In this document: in pieces, positions 55,601-64,000 of the stretch
Numbering within the stretch: the first letter of the stretch is position 1
Layout of the letters: each line of letters opens with the position of its first letter
DNA from: Pseudomonas putida
GTDB taxonomy: Bacteria > Pseudomonadota > Gammaproteobacteria > Pseudomonadales > Pseudomonadaceae
DNA: 64,000 bases
Reading direction: 5' to 3'
Assembly (NCBI RefSeq): GCF_028682475.1
Contig: NZ_JANHLE010000005.1
Coordinates: 62,001-126,000 of the forward strand
The notes under the pieces: model-generated
Told to the model about the DNA's origin: nothing
Databases searched by the model: none
Seen by the model: only the letters and a program-made list of their open reading frames with translations
Made by a program: the position numbers and the translations under genes

Positions 55601-57409
55601 TCAGCCTTCGATCTCGATCAGGATTTCGCCCGGGTTGACCCGGTCGCCCTTGGCTACATGAATGGCGGTGACCTTGCCGGCGATGTCCGCCTGCACTTCG
55701 GTTTCCATCTTCATGGCTTCGGTGATCAGCACCGGCTGGCCGGCTTTGACCAGGTCGCCTTCCTTGACCAGCACATCGACGATGTTGCCCGGCATGGTGG
55801 TGCTGACGTGGCCCGGTGCGCTGGCCTGCTTGCGCTTGCTGCTACCGCCGCCGACGAATTCGTTGAGCGGCTCGAACACCACTTCTTCCGGCATGCCGTC
55901 GATCGACAGGTAGAAGTGACGCTTGCCTTCGGACTTGACGCCGACACCGGTAATGTCGACGCGGTAGGTTTCGCCGTGGACGTCGATGACGAACTCGGTC
56001 GGCACGCCTTCGCCGCCGGCCGAGGCCACCTTGCCGGCTTCCGGAATCGGCAGCAGCACTTCAGGGGTCAGGGTGCCGGCTTCGCGTTCTTCGAGGAACT
56101 TGCGCCCGATATCAGGGAACATGGCGAAGGTCAGCACGTCTTCTTCAGACTTGGCCAGGTTGCCAATATCGGCACGCAGTTTGGTCATTTCCGGCTTGAG
56201 CAGATCTGCCGGGCGCACGTCGATGACTTCTTCGCTACCGATGGCCTGACGACGCAGGTTCTCGTCGACCACGCCCGGGGCCTTGCCGTAACCGCCTTGC
56301 AGGTACAGCTTCACCTCGTTGGTGATGGTCTTGTAGCGCTCGCCGGCGAGGACGTTGAAGAACGCCTGGGTGCCGACGATCTGCGAGGTCGGGGTCACCA
56401 GCGGCGGGAAGCCGAGGTCTTCACGCACCCGCGGGATCTCGGCCAGCACTTCGTTCATACGGTTGAGCGCGCCCTGCTCCTTGAGCTGGTTGGCCAGGTT
56501 GGAAATCATCCCGCCCGGCACCTGGTTCACTTGTACACGGGTATCGACAGAGGTGAACTCGCTTTCGAACTGGTGGTACTTCTTGCGCACGGCGTAGAAG
56601 TACAGGCCGATTTCCTGCAGCAACTCCAGGTCCAGGCCGGTGTCGAACTCGCTGCCCTTGAGCGCCGCGACCATCGACTCGGTACCCGGATGGCTGGTGC
56701 CCCAGGCAAAGCTGGAGATGGCGGTGTCGATGTGATCGGCGCCGTTCTCGATGGCCTTCATCTGGCACATGGCTGCCAGGCCGGCGGTGTCGTGGGAGTG
56801 GATGAACACCGGCAGCGACTGCTCGGCTTTCAGGGCCTTGACCAGCTCACCGGTGGCGTAAGGGGTCAGCAGGCCGGCCATGTCCTTGATCGCGATCGAA
56901 TCGCAACCCATGGCTTCCATCTGCTTGGCCTGGGCCACGAAAGCGTCGATGGTGTGCACCGGGCTGGTGGTGTAGGCAATGGTGCCCTGGGCGTGTTTGC
57001 CGGCAGCCTTGACCGCTTCGATGGCCACGCGCAGGTTACGCACGTCGTTCATCGCATCGAAGATGCGGAATACGTCGATACCGTTGACCGCAGCCTTGGC
57101 CACAAAGGCTTTGACCACGTCGTCGCTGTAGTGGCGGTAGCCAAGCAGATTCTGGCCGCGCAGGAGCATCTGCAGACGGGTGTTAGGCAGCGCTGCCCGC
57201 AGTTTGCGCAGACGCTCCCACGGGTCTTCCTTGAGGAAGCGCACGCAGGCGTCGAAGGTCGCGCCGCCCCAGACTTCCAGCGACCAGTAGCCGACCTTGT
57301 CGAGCTTGTCGCAGATCGGCAGCATGTCTTCGGTACGCATGCGGGTGGCCAGCAGGGACTGGTGGGCGTCGCGCAGGATTGTGTCGGTTACAAAGATTTT
57401 CTTGGACAT
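55601..57409 (-). CDS. pycB: Pyruvate carboxylase subunit B / oxaloacetate decarboxylase alpha-like
   Basis: The 602-residue protein has a carboxyltransferase domain (about 5-300) with DTILRDAHQSLLATRMR and the metal site around HSHDTAGLA. A conserved PYC_OADA domain follows, and a C-terminal biotinyl domain has the biotinylated Lys567 in EAMKMET. With PycA it carboxylates pyruvate to oxaloacetate, an anaplerotic step. The start is the ATG at 57409. It is often annotated oadA, but no OadB/OadG subunits are here. Confidence 0.94.
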   Translation of the reverse strand: MSKKIFVTDTILRDAHQSLLATRMRTEDMLPICDKLDKVGYWSLEVWGGATFDACVRFLKEDPWERLRKLRAALPNTRLQMLLRGQNLLGYRHYSDDVVKAFVAKAAVNGIDVFRIFDAMNDVRNLRVAIEAVKAAGKHAQGTIAYTTSPVHTIDAFVAQAKQMEAMGCDSIAIKDMAGLLTPYATGELVKALKAEQSLPVFIHSHDTAGLAAMCQMKAIENGADHIDTAISSFAWGTSHPGTESMVAALKGSEFDTGLDLELLQEIGLYFYAVRKKYHQFESEFTSVDTRVQVNQVPGGMISNLANQLKEQGALNRMNEVLAEIPRVREDLGFPPLVTPTSQIVGTQAFFNVLAGERYKTITNEVKLYLQGGYGKAPGVVDENLRRQAIGSEEVIDVRPADLLKPEMTKLRADIGNLAKSEEDVLTFAMFPDIGRKFLEEREAGTLTPEVLLPIPEAGKVASAGGEGVPTEFVIDVHGETYRVDITGVGVKSEGKRHFYLSIDGMPEEVVFEPLNEFVGGGSSKRKQASAPGHVSTTMPGNIVDVLVKEGDLVKAGQPVLITEAMKMETEVQADIAGKVTAIHVAKGDRVNPGEILIEIEG

Positions 57410-57420
57410 TATGGGGTTCC

Positions 57421-58836
<1,416 letters not shown>

Positions 58837-59024
58837 TGGAGTATTCCCAAGGCCGCTAGAACAAACGAGCCGGCACCGCCGGTCGGCGCGTGACCAATCG
58901 TCGCTGGCCAGTCGCATCTTTACCCTAGCGCTGTCTCTGGATAAACAAAAATCAATATTTATTAGGGTGTGCATTAGCAAAAGCTTATAGTGCTGTTACA
59001 AGGTTTTGCCGGGATGTGGAAAAA

Positions 59025-59987
59025 ATGCGTAAGTCATTGATGCGTATGACATTGCGTCAGTTGCAGATCTTCAATGAGGTCTGTGATTTGCGTTCCTACA
59101 GCCGGGCGGCCGAGGAGATGAACCTCACACAACCCGCCGTTAGTCTACAGATCCGCCAGCTCGAAGAGCTGGTCGGTCAGCCGCTGTTCGAGTACGTCGG
59201 TAAAAAGCTCTACCTGACCGAGGCTGCCGAAGCCCTGCAACGCGCCAGCCGCGACATCTTCGGTCGCCTGGAAAGCCTCGACATGCAGCTTTCCGACATG
59301 CAGGGCTCGTTGCAGGGGCAGTTGAAGCTGGCGGTGGAATCCAGCGCCAAATACTTCGTCCCGCATCTGTTCGCCGCCTTCAAGCGCCTGCACCCTGAAG
59401 TCAATCTTACCCTCACCGTGGTCAACCGCGCCCAGGCCATCCGTCGCCTCTCGGACAACCGTGACGACCTGATCATCATGTCGATGGTACCCCAGGACAT
59501 GGGCCTGGAATTCCTGCCGTTCCTGAACAATCCGATTGTCGCCGTGGCACCGCCGGATCATCCCTTGTGCAAGCTGGAAACGCTGCGCTTGCAGGATCTG
59601 GAGCCGCATACCCTGCTGGTTCGTGAGCAAGGTTCAGGCACCCGCAAGGCCTGTGAGGAGTACTTCAAGGACAAGCGCGTGCACTTCACCCAGACTCTTG
59701 AGGTTGCCTCGGCCGACGCCCAGCGCGAATGCGTGATTGCCGGCCTGGGCATTGCCCTGCTGACCCGTCATGCGCTGAACCTGGAACTGGCTACCGGGGT
59801 GCTGCGCGAGTTACCGGTCGAAGAGCTGCCGCTGTACCGCAGCTGGTGCGTGGTGCAGGCCAAGGCCAAGCGGCAATCGCCGGTGGCCTTGGCCTTTCTT
59901 GCGTTCATCCGCAGCGAACGCACGCAAATCAGCGGGCTTGTTGAGCGTTTTTCGGGGCGTTTGCCGCAGATACCTGCCACACACTGA
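59025..59987 (+). CDS. pycR: LysR-family regulator PycR
   Basis: The 320-residue protein has an N-terminal HTH (RQLQIFNEVCDLRSYSRAAEEMNLTQPAVSLQIRQLE). The CbbR-like effector domain includes LKLAVESSAKYFVPHLFAAFKR. It is divergent from pycA and matches P. aeruginosa PycR (PA5437) in position and sequence character. I take the ATG at 59025. Its 3' end overlaps the small minus-strand gene at 59929. Confidence 0.9.
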   Translation: MRKSLMRMTLRQLQIFNEVCDLRSYSRAAEEMNLTQPAVSLQIRQLEELVGQPLFEYVGKKLYLTEAAEALQRASRDIFGRLESLDMQLSDMQGSLQGQLKLAVESSAKYFVPHLFAAFKRLHPEVNLTLTVVNRAQAIRRLSDNRDDLIIMSMVPQDMGLEFLPFLNNPIVAVAPPDHPLCKLETLRLQDLEPHTLLVREQGSGTRKACEEYFKDKRVHFTQTLEVASADAQRECVIAGLGIALLTRHALNLELATGVLRELPVEELPLYRSWCVVQAKAKRQSPVALAFLAFIRSERTQISGLVERFSGRLPQIPATH

Positions 59988-60147
59988 CGGCTTGGATGTC
60001 GGGGTAATCGGCGATTTCCTGAAGCAGGCGGCGCTGTTCGGAGTAGCTTTCGATCGCGCGGCGGTACTCCATGCGGCGCTGATCTTTCTCCTGCTGCTTG
60101 CGGGACTTGGCGTTGGGTTGATACGAGCCATCGAGTTCACGAGCCAT
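59929..60147 (-). CDS. Small conserved basic protein of unknown function
   Basis: The 72-residue, strongly charged protein (MARELDGSYQPNAKSRKQQ) has a helical Arg/Lys/Glu-rich middle (RRMEYRRAIESYSEQRRLL). A strong AGGGAG ribosome site lies 8 bp before the ATG. Its 3' end overlaps the 3' end of pycR by 59 bp in the opposite sense. No known domain is seen. It is supported by RBS and a Pseudomonas-typical sequence, not by function. Confidence 0.75.
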   Translation of the reverse strand: MARELDGSYQPNAKSRKQQEKDQRRMEYRRAIESYSEQRRLLQEIADYPDIQAVSVWQVSAANAPKNAQQAR

Positions 60148-60246
60148 TGCATATCTCCCTGATCGAGTGCGGGAGCTTCAGCCTGACTACGCGGCGTTAC
60201 GATTTGGCGGCATGCCAATGACAAATCGGTGAAACAGCAGCCTGGC

Positions 60247-61113
60247 TCAGTCGTCCATCGCCTTGATCGACTTGGGTGACAGGCGCAGGCTGCGCAAGCT
60301 GCGTTTGACGCTCTTGAGGTGATTGACCAGGCTCGGGCCGCGCGCCATGGCCACCCCCATGGCGAGCACATCGATCACCACCAGGTGGGCAATACGCGAA
60401 GTCAGCGGGGTGTAGATTTCCGTGTCTTCGTGCACATCGATCGCCAGGTTGACGGTCGACAGCTCGGCCAGCGGTGTCTGGCTCGGGCACAGGGTAATCA
60501 GGGTGGCACCGCTTTCACGCACCAGATTGGCGGTGATCAGCAGGTCCTTGGAGCGCCCTGACTGGGAAATGCAGATCGCCACATCACCCGGCTTGAGGGT
60601 CACTGCCGACATTGCCTGCATGTGCGGGTCGGAATACGCCGCTGCCGTGAGCAGCAGGCGGAAGAACTTGTGCTGGGCATCAGCCGCCACGGCGCCGGAC
60701 GCGCCAAAACCATAGAACTCGACACGTTGCGCCTGGGCCATGGCCGAAACCGCCCGTTGCAGGGCCTGAGGGTCGAGGTGCTCGCGCACTTCCATCAGGG
60801 TATGCAGGGTGGTGTCGAAAATCTTCAGGCTGTAATCGGCGACCGAGTCGTCTTCATGAATGGCGAACTGGCCAAAACTGGCACCGGCCGCCAGGCTCTG
60901 GGCCAGCTTCAGCTTGAGGTCCTGGAACCCGGAACAACCAATGGCTCGGCAAAAGCGCACGATGGTCGGCTCGCTGATACCAACGCTGTGGGCAAGATCG
61001 GCCATGGAGCTGTGCATGACGGCTGCGGGATCCAGCAGCACGTGATCGGCAACTTTGAGTTCCGATTTGCGTAGCAGATGGCGCGACTGGGCGATGTGTT
61101 GCAACAGATTCAA
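60247..61113 (-). CDS. RpiR-family regulator, HexR paralogue
   Basis: The 288-residue protein has an N-terminal HTH_6 domain (LAHSVGISEPTIVRFCRAIGCSGFQDLKLKLAQ). A C-terminal SIS sugar-phosphate domain (about 130-250) contains AICISQSGRSKDLL. It starts with TTG. HexR proteins sense KDPG and control zwf and Entner-Doudoroff genes. It is divergent from zwf, with a HexR-type palindrome between. Confidence 0.88.
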   Translation of the reverse strand: MNLLQHIAQSRHLLRKSELKVADHVLLDPAAVMHSSMADLAHSVGISEPTIVRFCRAIGCSGFQDLKLKLAQSLAAGASFGQFAIHEDDSVADYSLKIFDTTLHTLMEVREHLDPQALQRAVSAMAQAQRVEFYGFGASGAVAADAQHKFFRLLLTAAAYSDPHMQAMSAVTLKPGDVAICISQSGRSKDLLITANLVRESGATLITLCPSQTPLAELSTVNLAIDVHEDTEIYTPLTSRIAHLVVIDVLAMGVAMARGPSLVNHLKSVKRSLRSLRLSPKSIKAMDD

Positions 61114-61157
61114 GGGCAGGACTCGGTTATGATCGACTGACCGGGTTGTAGCTTTCT

Positions 61158-61172
61158 TGTAGTTATACTACA
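61158..61172. promoter_or_regulatory. HexR-type operator between the RpiR gene and zwf
   Basis: TGTAGT-TAT-ACTACA is a perfect 6-bp palindrome matching the known HexR form TGTAAT-N3-ATTACA. It lies almost midway, about 45 bp from each start, so one bound repressor could control both genes. Confidence 0.75.
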
Positions 61173-61217
61173 TGACCGGCGACCCGCCCAGCTAAACGAA
61201 CCAGGAGAGTGGTGGTA

Positions 61218-62660
61218 TTGACTATCCCTTGCGACATTATGGTGTTCGGCGGCACCGGTGATCTGGCCCTGCATAAACTGCTTCCGGCGCTCTATCACCT
61301 GTATCGCGAGGGCCGCCTGCACATCGCCGTGCGCATCATTGCCCTGGCCCGGCGCAACCTGCCCCGCAGTGAGTATCTCAAGCTCGCCGAACGCCGCTGC
61401 CGGGCACAGATTGCCCGTAACGACTTCGACGAGGATGTCTGGGCGCGTTTCTCCGCGCGCCTGGACTACTTCGCCATGGATGCCGCGCAAAGCGCCGATT
61501 TCGGCCGCCTGGCCCGCTTTCTCGGTGAACCGGGCGGGCTGACCCGCGTCTACTACCTGGCGACTGCACCGAACCTGTTCGTGCCCATTGCCAACCACCT
61601 GAAAGTTGCCGGTCTGGCTGAAAGCGAAGCACGCATCGTTCTGGAAAAGCCCATCGGCCATTCCCTGGAGTCGGCCACCGCAATCAACCAGGCCATCGGC
61701 GCGGTGTTCGACGAGTCGCAGGTGTTTCGCATCGACCACTACCTGGGCAAGGAAACCGTGCAGAACCTCATGGCCCTGCGCTTTGCCAATGCCCTGCTGG
61801 AGCCAGTGTGGCGCAACAACCAGATCGATCATGTGCAGATCAGCGTCTGTGAAAGCCTCGGCGTAGAGAACCGCGGCGCCTACTACGACCGCGCCGGTGC
61901 GACCCGCGACATGCTGCAGAACCACCTGCTGCAACTGCTCTGCCTGGTGGCCATGGAGCCGCCCGCGCAATTCGAGGCGGAAGCGGTGCGTGACGAGAAG
62001 GTGAAAATCCTCAAGGCGCTGAAACCCATCGGTGGCCAGGACGTGCAGGACAAGACCGTGCGCGGTCAGTACAGCGCCGGCAAGATCGGCGGCCAGGAGG
62101 TTCAGGCCTACTACTTCGAGAAAGATGTCGACAACGACAGCGATACCGAGACCTTCGTCGCCGTTGAAGCACATATCGACAACTGGCGCTGGGCCGGCGT
62201 GCCCTTCTATCTGCGCACCGGCAAACGCCTGGCCAAACGTTCGTCGCAAATCGTCATTCAGTTCAAGCCGGTACCCCATCGCCTGTTCGACGGCGATCAG
62301 GCCAACCAGCTACTGATCCAGCTGCAGCCAGACGAACGCATCAGCCTGCAGATGATGACCAAGACGCCCGGCAAGGGCATGCGCCTGGAGCCCGTCGAGC
62401 TGAACCTGAACCTGGCTCAGGTCTTCGGCCAGACCCGGCGCTGGGACGCCTATGAACGCCTGTTGCTGGATGTACTGGAAGGCGACTCGACGCTGTTCAT
62501 GCGCCGCGACGAGGTCGAGGCGGCCTGGGCCTGGATCGATCCGATCGTCAACGGCTGGCAGGAACACTTCCAGGCGCCACGGCCCTATCCGGCCGGCTCC
62601 AACGGCCCGGATCAAGCCCATAGCCTGCTGGCTCGCCGGGGTAGCGCCTGGCACGACTGA
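61218..62660 (+). CDS. zwf: Glucose-6-phosphate 1-dehydrogenase
   Basis: The 480-residue enzyme oxidises glucose-6-phosphate with NADP to 6-phosphogluconolactone. The nucleotide motif VFGGTGDLALHKLLPAL lies at the N-terminus. The active-site RIDHYLGKETVQNLM lies at about residue 175. The start is uncertain: a TTG at 61218 follows AGGAG at 61203-61207 by 10 bp, with GTG codons at 61209 and 61212 as alternatives. It is probably the second zwf of the strain, as in P. putida. Confidence 0.93.
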   Translation: MTIPCDIMVFGGTGDLALHKLLPALYHLYREGRLHIAVRIIALARRNLPRSEYLKLAERRCRAQIARNDFDEDVWARFSARLDYFAMDAAQSADFGRLARFLGEPGGLTRVYYLATAPNLFVPIANHLKVAGLAESEARIVLEKPIGHSLESATAINQAIGAVFDESQVFRIDHYLGKETVQNLMALRFANALLEPVWRNNQIDHVQISVCESLGVENRGAYYDRAGATRDMLQNHLLQLLCLVAMEPPAQFEAEAVRDEKVKILKALKPIGGQDVQDKTVRGQYSAGKIGGQEVQAYYFEKDVDNDSDTETFVAVEAHIDNWRWAGVPFYLRTGKRLAKRSSQIVIQFKPVPHRLFDGDQANQLLIQLQPDERISLQMMTKTPGKGMRLEPVELNLNLAQVFGQTRRWDAYERLLLDVLEGDSTLFMRRDEVEAAWAWIDPIVNGWQEHFQAPRPYPAGSNGPDQAHSLLARRGSAWHD

Positions 62661-62695
62661 AAGCCTTCCAGCTCCCCTTAATGTCCCGATAACCA

Positions 62696-62737
62696 GAAGA
62701 TGGGCTTGCAACATGAGTTGCAAACCATCTTCGAGGA
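62696..62737 (+). promoter_or_regulatory. Strong stem-loop directly before the ribosome site of the 107-residue protein gene
   Basis: GAAGATGG (62696-62703) and TTGCAA (62706-62711) pair with TTGCAA (62718-62723) and CCATCTTC (62725-62732). GAGGA (62733-62737), the ribosome site, follows at once. It could control translation or act as a weak zwf terminator. Confidence 0.6.
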
Positions 62738-62745
62738 ATCAAGAC

Positions 62746-63069
62746 ATGACCATCGCAACCAAGGACTGGACCATTCAAAACGACCTGATGCCGGGCATCG
62801 GTGGAGGCAGCTTTCGCGTGCGCGGAACCGTCACCGTCGCCCACCCGGGCATCACCCCCGTATTGGTAAAGCCTGATCTTCAGGACAAATCCTTTGCGTT
62901 GAACCTGAAGCTGGAGCTGGTGCAGGCAGAAGGCATCTTCACCCAGGTGCAGACCGATAAAGAGGTCTGCTTCGAGATGTCTGGCGATCACAGCTACATC
63001 CCTTGCGTGAGGGTATTTCATGAGGGTGGGCTGCTGACCACCGTCGACGAAATCATCACCACGAACTGA
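62746..63069 (+). CDS. Conserved hypothetical protein (107 residues)
   Basis: The soluble beta-rich protein has no signal peptide. Recognisable pieces are DLMPGIGGGSFRVRGTVTV and KSFALNLKLELVQAEG, then a short segment with two cysteines (KEVCFEMSGDHSYIPCVRVF). The start ATG at 62746 has GAGGA 8 bp before it; an ATG at 62713 lies in a stem-loop and is less likely. It stands between zwf and a convergent GGDEF-EAL gene. I do not recognise it. Confidence 0.75.
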   Translation: MTIATKDWTIQNDLMPGIGGGSFRVRGTVTVAHPGITPVLVKPDLQDKSFALNLKLELVQAEGIFTQVQTDKEVCFEMSGDHSYIPCVRVFHEGGLLTTVDEIITTN

Positions 63070-63106
63070 CGCGCTCGGCAGCAGGCCTGTGCTCAGGCAC
63101 GGCCTG

Positions 63107-64000
63107 CTAGCTGATAAGACGAGTCATGCTACGCCCCAGCAGCGCACCGAATGCACTGGCATCCACCGGCTTGCTGATCAGGTAACCCTGCACTTCGTCA
63201 CACCCCTGCTCGCGCAGCAAGGCCAGCTGCTCAGGGGTTTCCACACCTTCGGCAACCACTTTCAGATCCAGGCTCTTGGCCATGACAATGATTGCCCGGG
63301 TGATGGCGGCGTCTTCACTGCCTTCGTGCAGGCCACGGATGAACGCCTGGTCGATTTTGACGTAGTCCACCGGGAAACGCTTGAGGTAGCTGAGCGATGA
63401 ATAGCCCGTGCCGAAATCGTCGATCGCCAGCTTGACCCCGAGCTCATGCAGCTGCTCAAAGGTGGTGATGATGTGCTCGACGCTGTCGAGTAACTGGCTC
63501 TCGGTCAGTTCCAGTTCCAGCAGGTGCGGTGCCAACCCACTGTCCTCCAGGACCTGGCGCACCAGGCTGACCAGCTTGCCCTGGCGCAGTTGATACACCG
63601 ACAGATTGACTGAAACCCGGATCGGCGCCAGCCCCTGCCGCTGCCATTCGCAAGCCTGCCAGCAAGCCTGACGCAGGACGAACTCACCAATGGGGGCGAT
63701 CAACCCGGTTTCCTCTGCCAGGCCGATGAACTCACTCGGCGGCACCATGCCCCATTGCGGGTGCTGCCAGCGCACCAGCGCCTCGGCCGCGAGCAGCTGG
63801 CCTTGGCGCAGGCACAGCTTGGGCTGGTAGTAGACCAGCAACTGCCGCTCCTCGATGGCCTTGCGCAGGTGGTTCTCCAGTTGCAGGCGCTCGAGTGTGC
63901 TGGCCCGCAGGTTCTCGGTGTAGAACTGAAAACTGTCACCACCCAGATGCTTGGCATGCTGCTTGGCCATATCGGCCTGACTGACCAGCGCGCCCAGGTC
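63107..64000 (-). CDS. GGDEF-EAL cyclic-di-GMP protein (C-terminal part; runs off the window)
   Basis: The last 298 residues are present, and the 5' part lies beyond 64000. The tail of a GGDEF domain ([10 protein letters not shown], then [16 protein letters not shown]) is followed by a full EAL domain. The EAL domain has [29 protein letters not shown], catalytic-type segments [17 protein letters not shown] and [13 protein letters not shown], and [12 protein letters not shown]. The metal-binding residues look complete, so phosphodiesterase activity is likely. The sensory input domain is not visible. Confidence 0.92.
   Translation of the reverse strand, partial: DLGALVSQADMAKQHAKHLGGDSFQFYTENLRASTLERLQLENHLRKAIEERQLLVYYQPKLCLRQGQLLAAEALVRWQHPQWGMVPPSEFIGLAEETGLIAPIGEFVLRQACWQACEWQRQGLAPIRVSVNLSVYQLRQGKLVSLVRQVLEDSGLAPHLLELELTESQLLDSVEHIITTFEQLHELGVKLAIDDFGTGYSSLSYLKRFPVDYVKIDQAFIRGLHEGSEDAAITRAIIVMAKSLDLKVVAEGVETPEQLALLREQGCDEVQGYLISKPVDASAFGALLGRSMTRLIS

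Overview
This window is chromosomal DNA from a fluorescent-type Pseudomonas, most like the P. putida / P. fluorescens groups. The evidence is high GC, Pseudomonas REP hairpins, and a gene order that follows the oriC-proximal arc known from P. aeruginosa and P. putida: crc, rph, yicC, gmk, rpoZ, spoT, ridA, exbBD-tonB, oxyR, recG, HU, rubredoxin, ubiCA, phoBR, phoU-pstBACS, purEK, aspA, pyruvate carboxylase A/B, pycR, zwf. I cannot fix the species. I saw no rRNA or tRNA genes, insertion sequences, prophage or CRISPR array. Almost every gene is an ordinary core or shell gene.

Layout. 1-3000 holds the end of crc, a DUF4870 protein, rph, yicC and gmk. 3000-9490 is an insertion between gmk and rpoZ: a permease, a gamma-glutamyl hydrolase, an aldehyde dehydrogenase and a glutamine-synthetase-like ligase in one operon, with a divergent LysR regulator. 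This looks like gamma-glutamylated amine (putrescine-type) catabolism, but the amine oxidase step is missing. 9700-16600 carries rpoZ, spoT, ridA, a lipoprotein, an epimerase and the TonB energy-coupling operon. 16600-27600 carries oxyR, recG, an HDOD fusion protein, two unknown envelope proteins, an HU variant, the rubredoxin electron-transfer pair, ubiC and ubiA. 27700-40350 is phosphate control: phoB, phoR, a CorC/HlyC protein, an M23 peptidase, a response regulator, then phoU, pstB, pstA, pstC and pstS, with three Pho-box-like sites. 40400-49900 carries transport and central metabolism: an MHS transporter, a thioesterase, a mutarotase, a GlsB-type protein, purK, purE, aspA with a divergent LysR gene, and asparaginase. 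49900-55500 has an AraC regulator, an acetylpolyamine amidohydrolase, a MocR regulator, PaiB and two GNAT acetyltransferases. 55600-64000 has the two pyruvate carboxylase subunits with PycR, an RpiR regulator divergent from zwf, an unknown small protein and the end of a GGDEF-EAL protein.

Three themes link these genes. Phosphate supply: PhoBR senses and Pst imports, with separate Pho boxes before phoB, pstS and pstC. Carbon and nitrogen entry to the TCA cycle: aspA, asparaginase, pyruvate carboxylase and zwf. Amine and polyamine turnover: the gmk-rpoZ island and the deacetylase/acetyltransferase group.

The least explained items are a probable transcription-attenuation leader before purE, strong stem-loops directly before the starts of two unknown proteins (DUF3299 and a 107-residue protein), a cluster of DnaA-box-like nonamers inside the MocR gene, and the oxidase-less gamma-glutamylation island. 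I did not find a clearly new multi-gene system.
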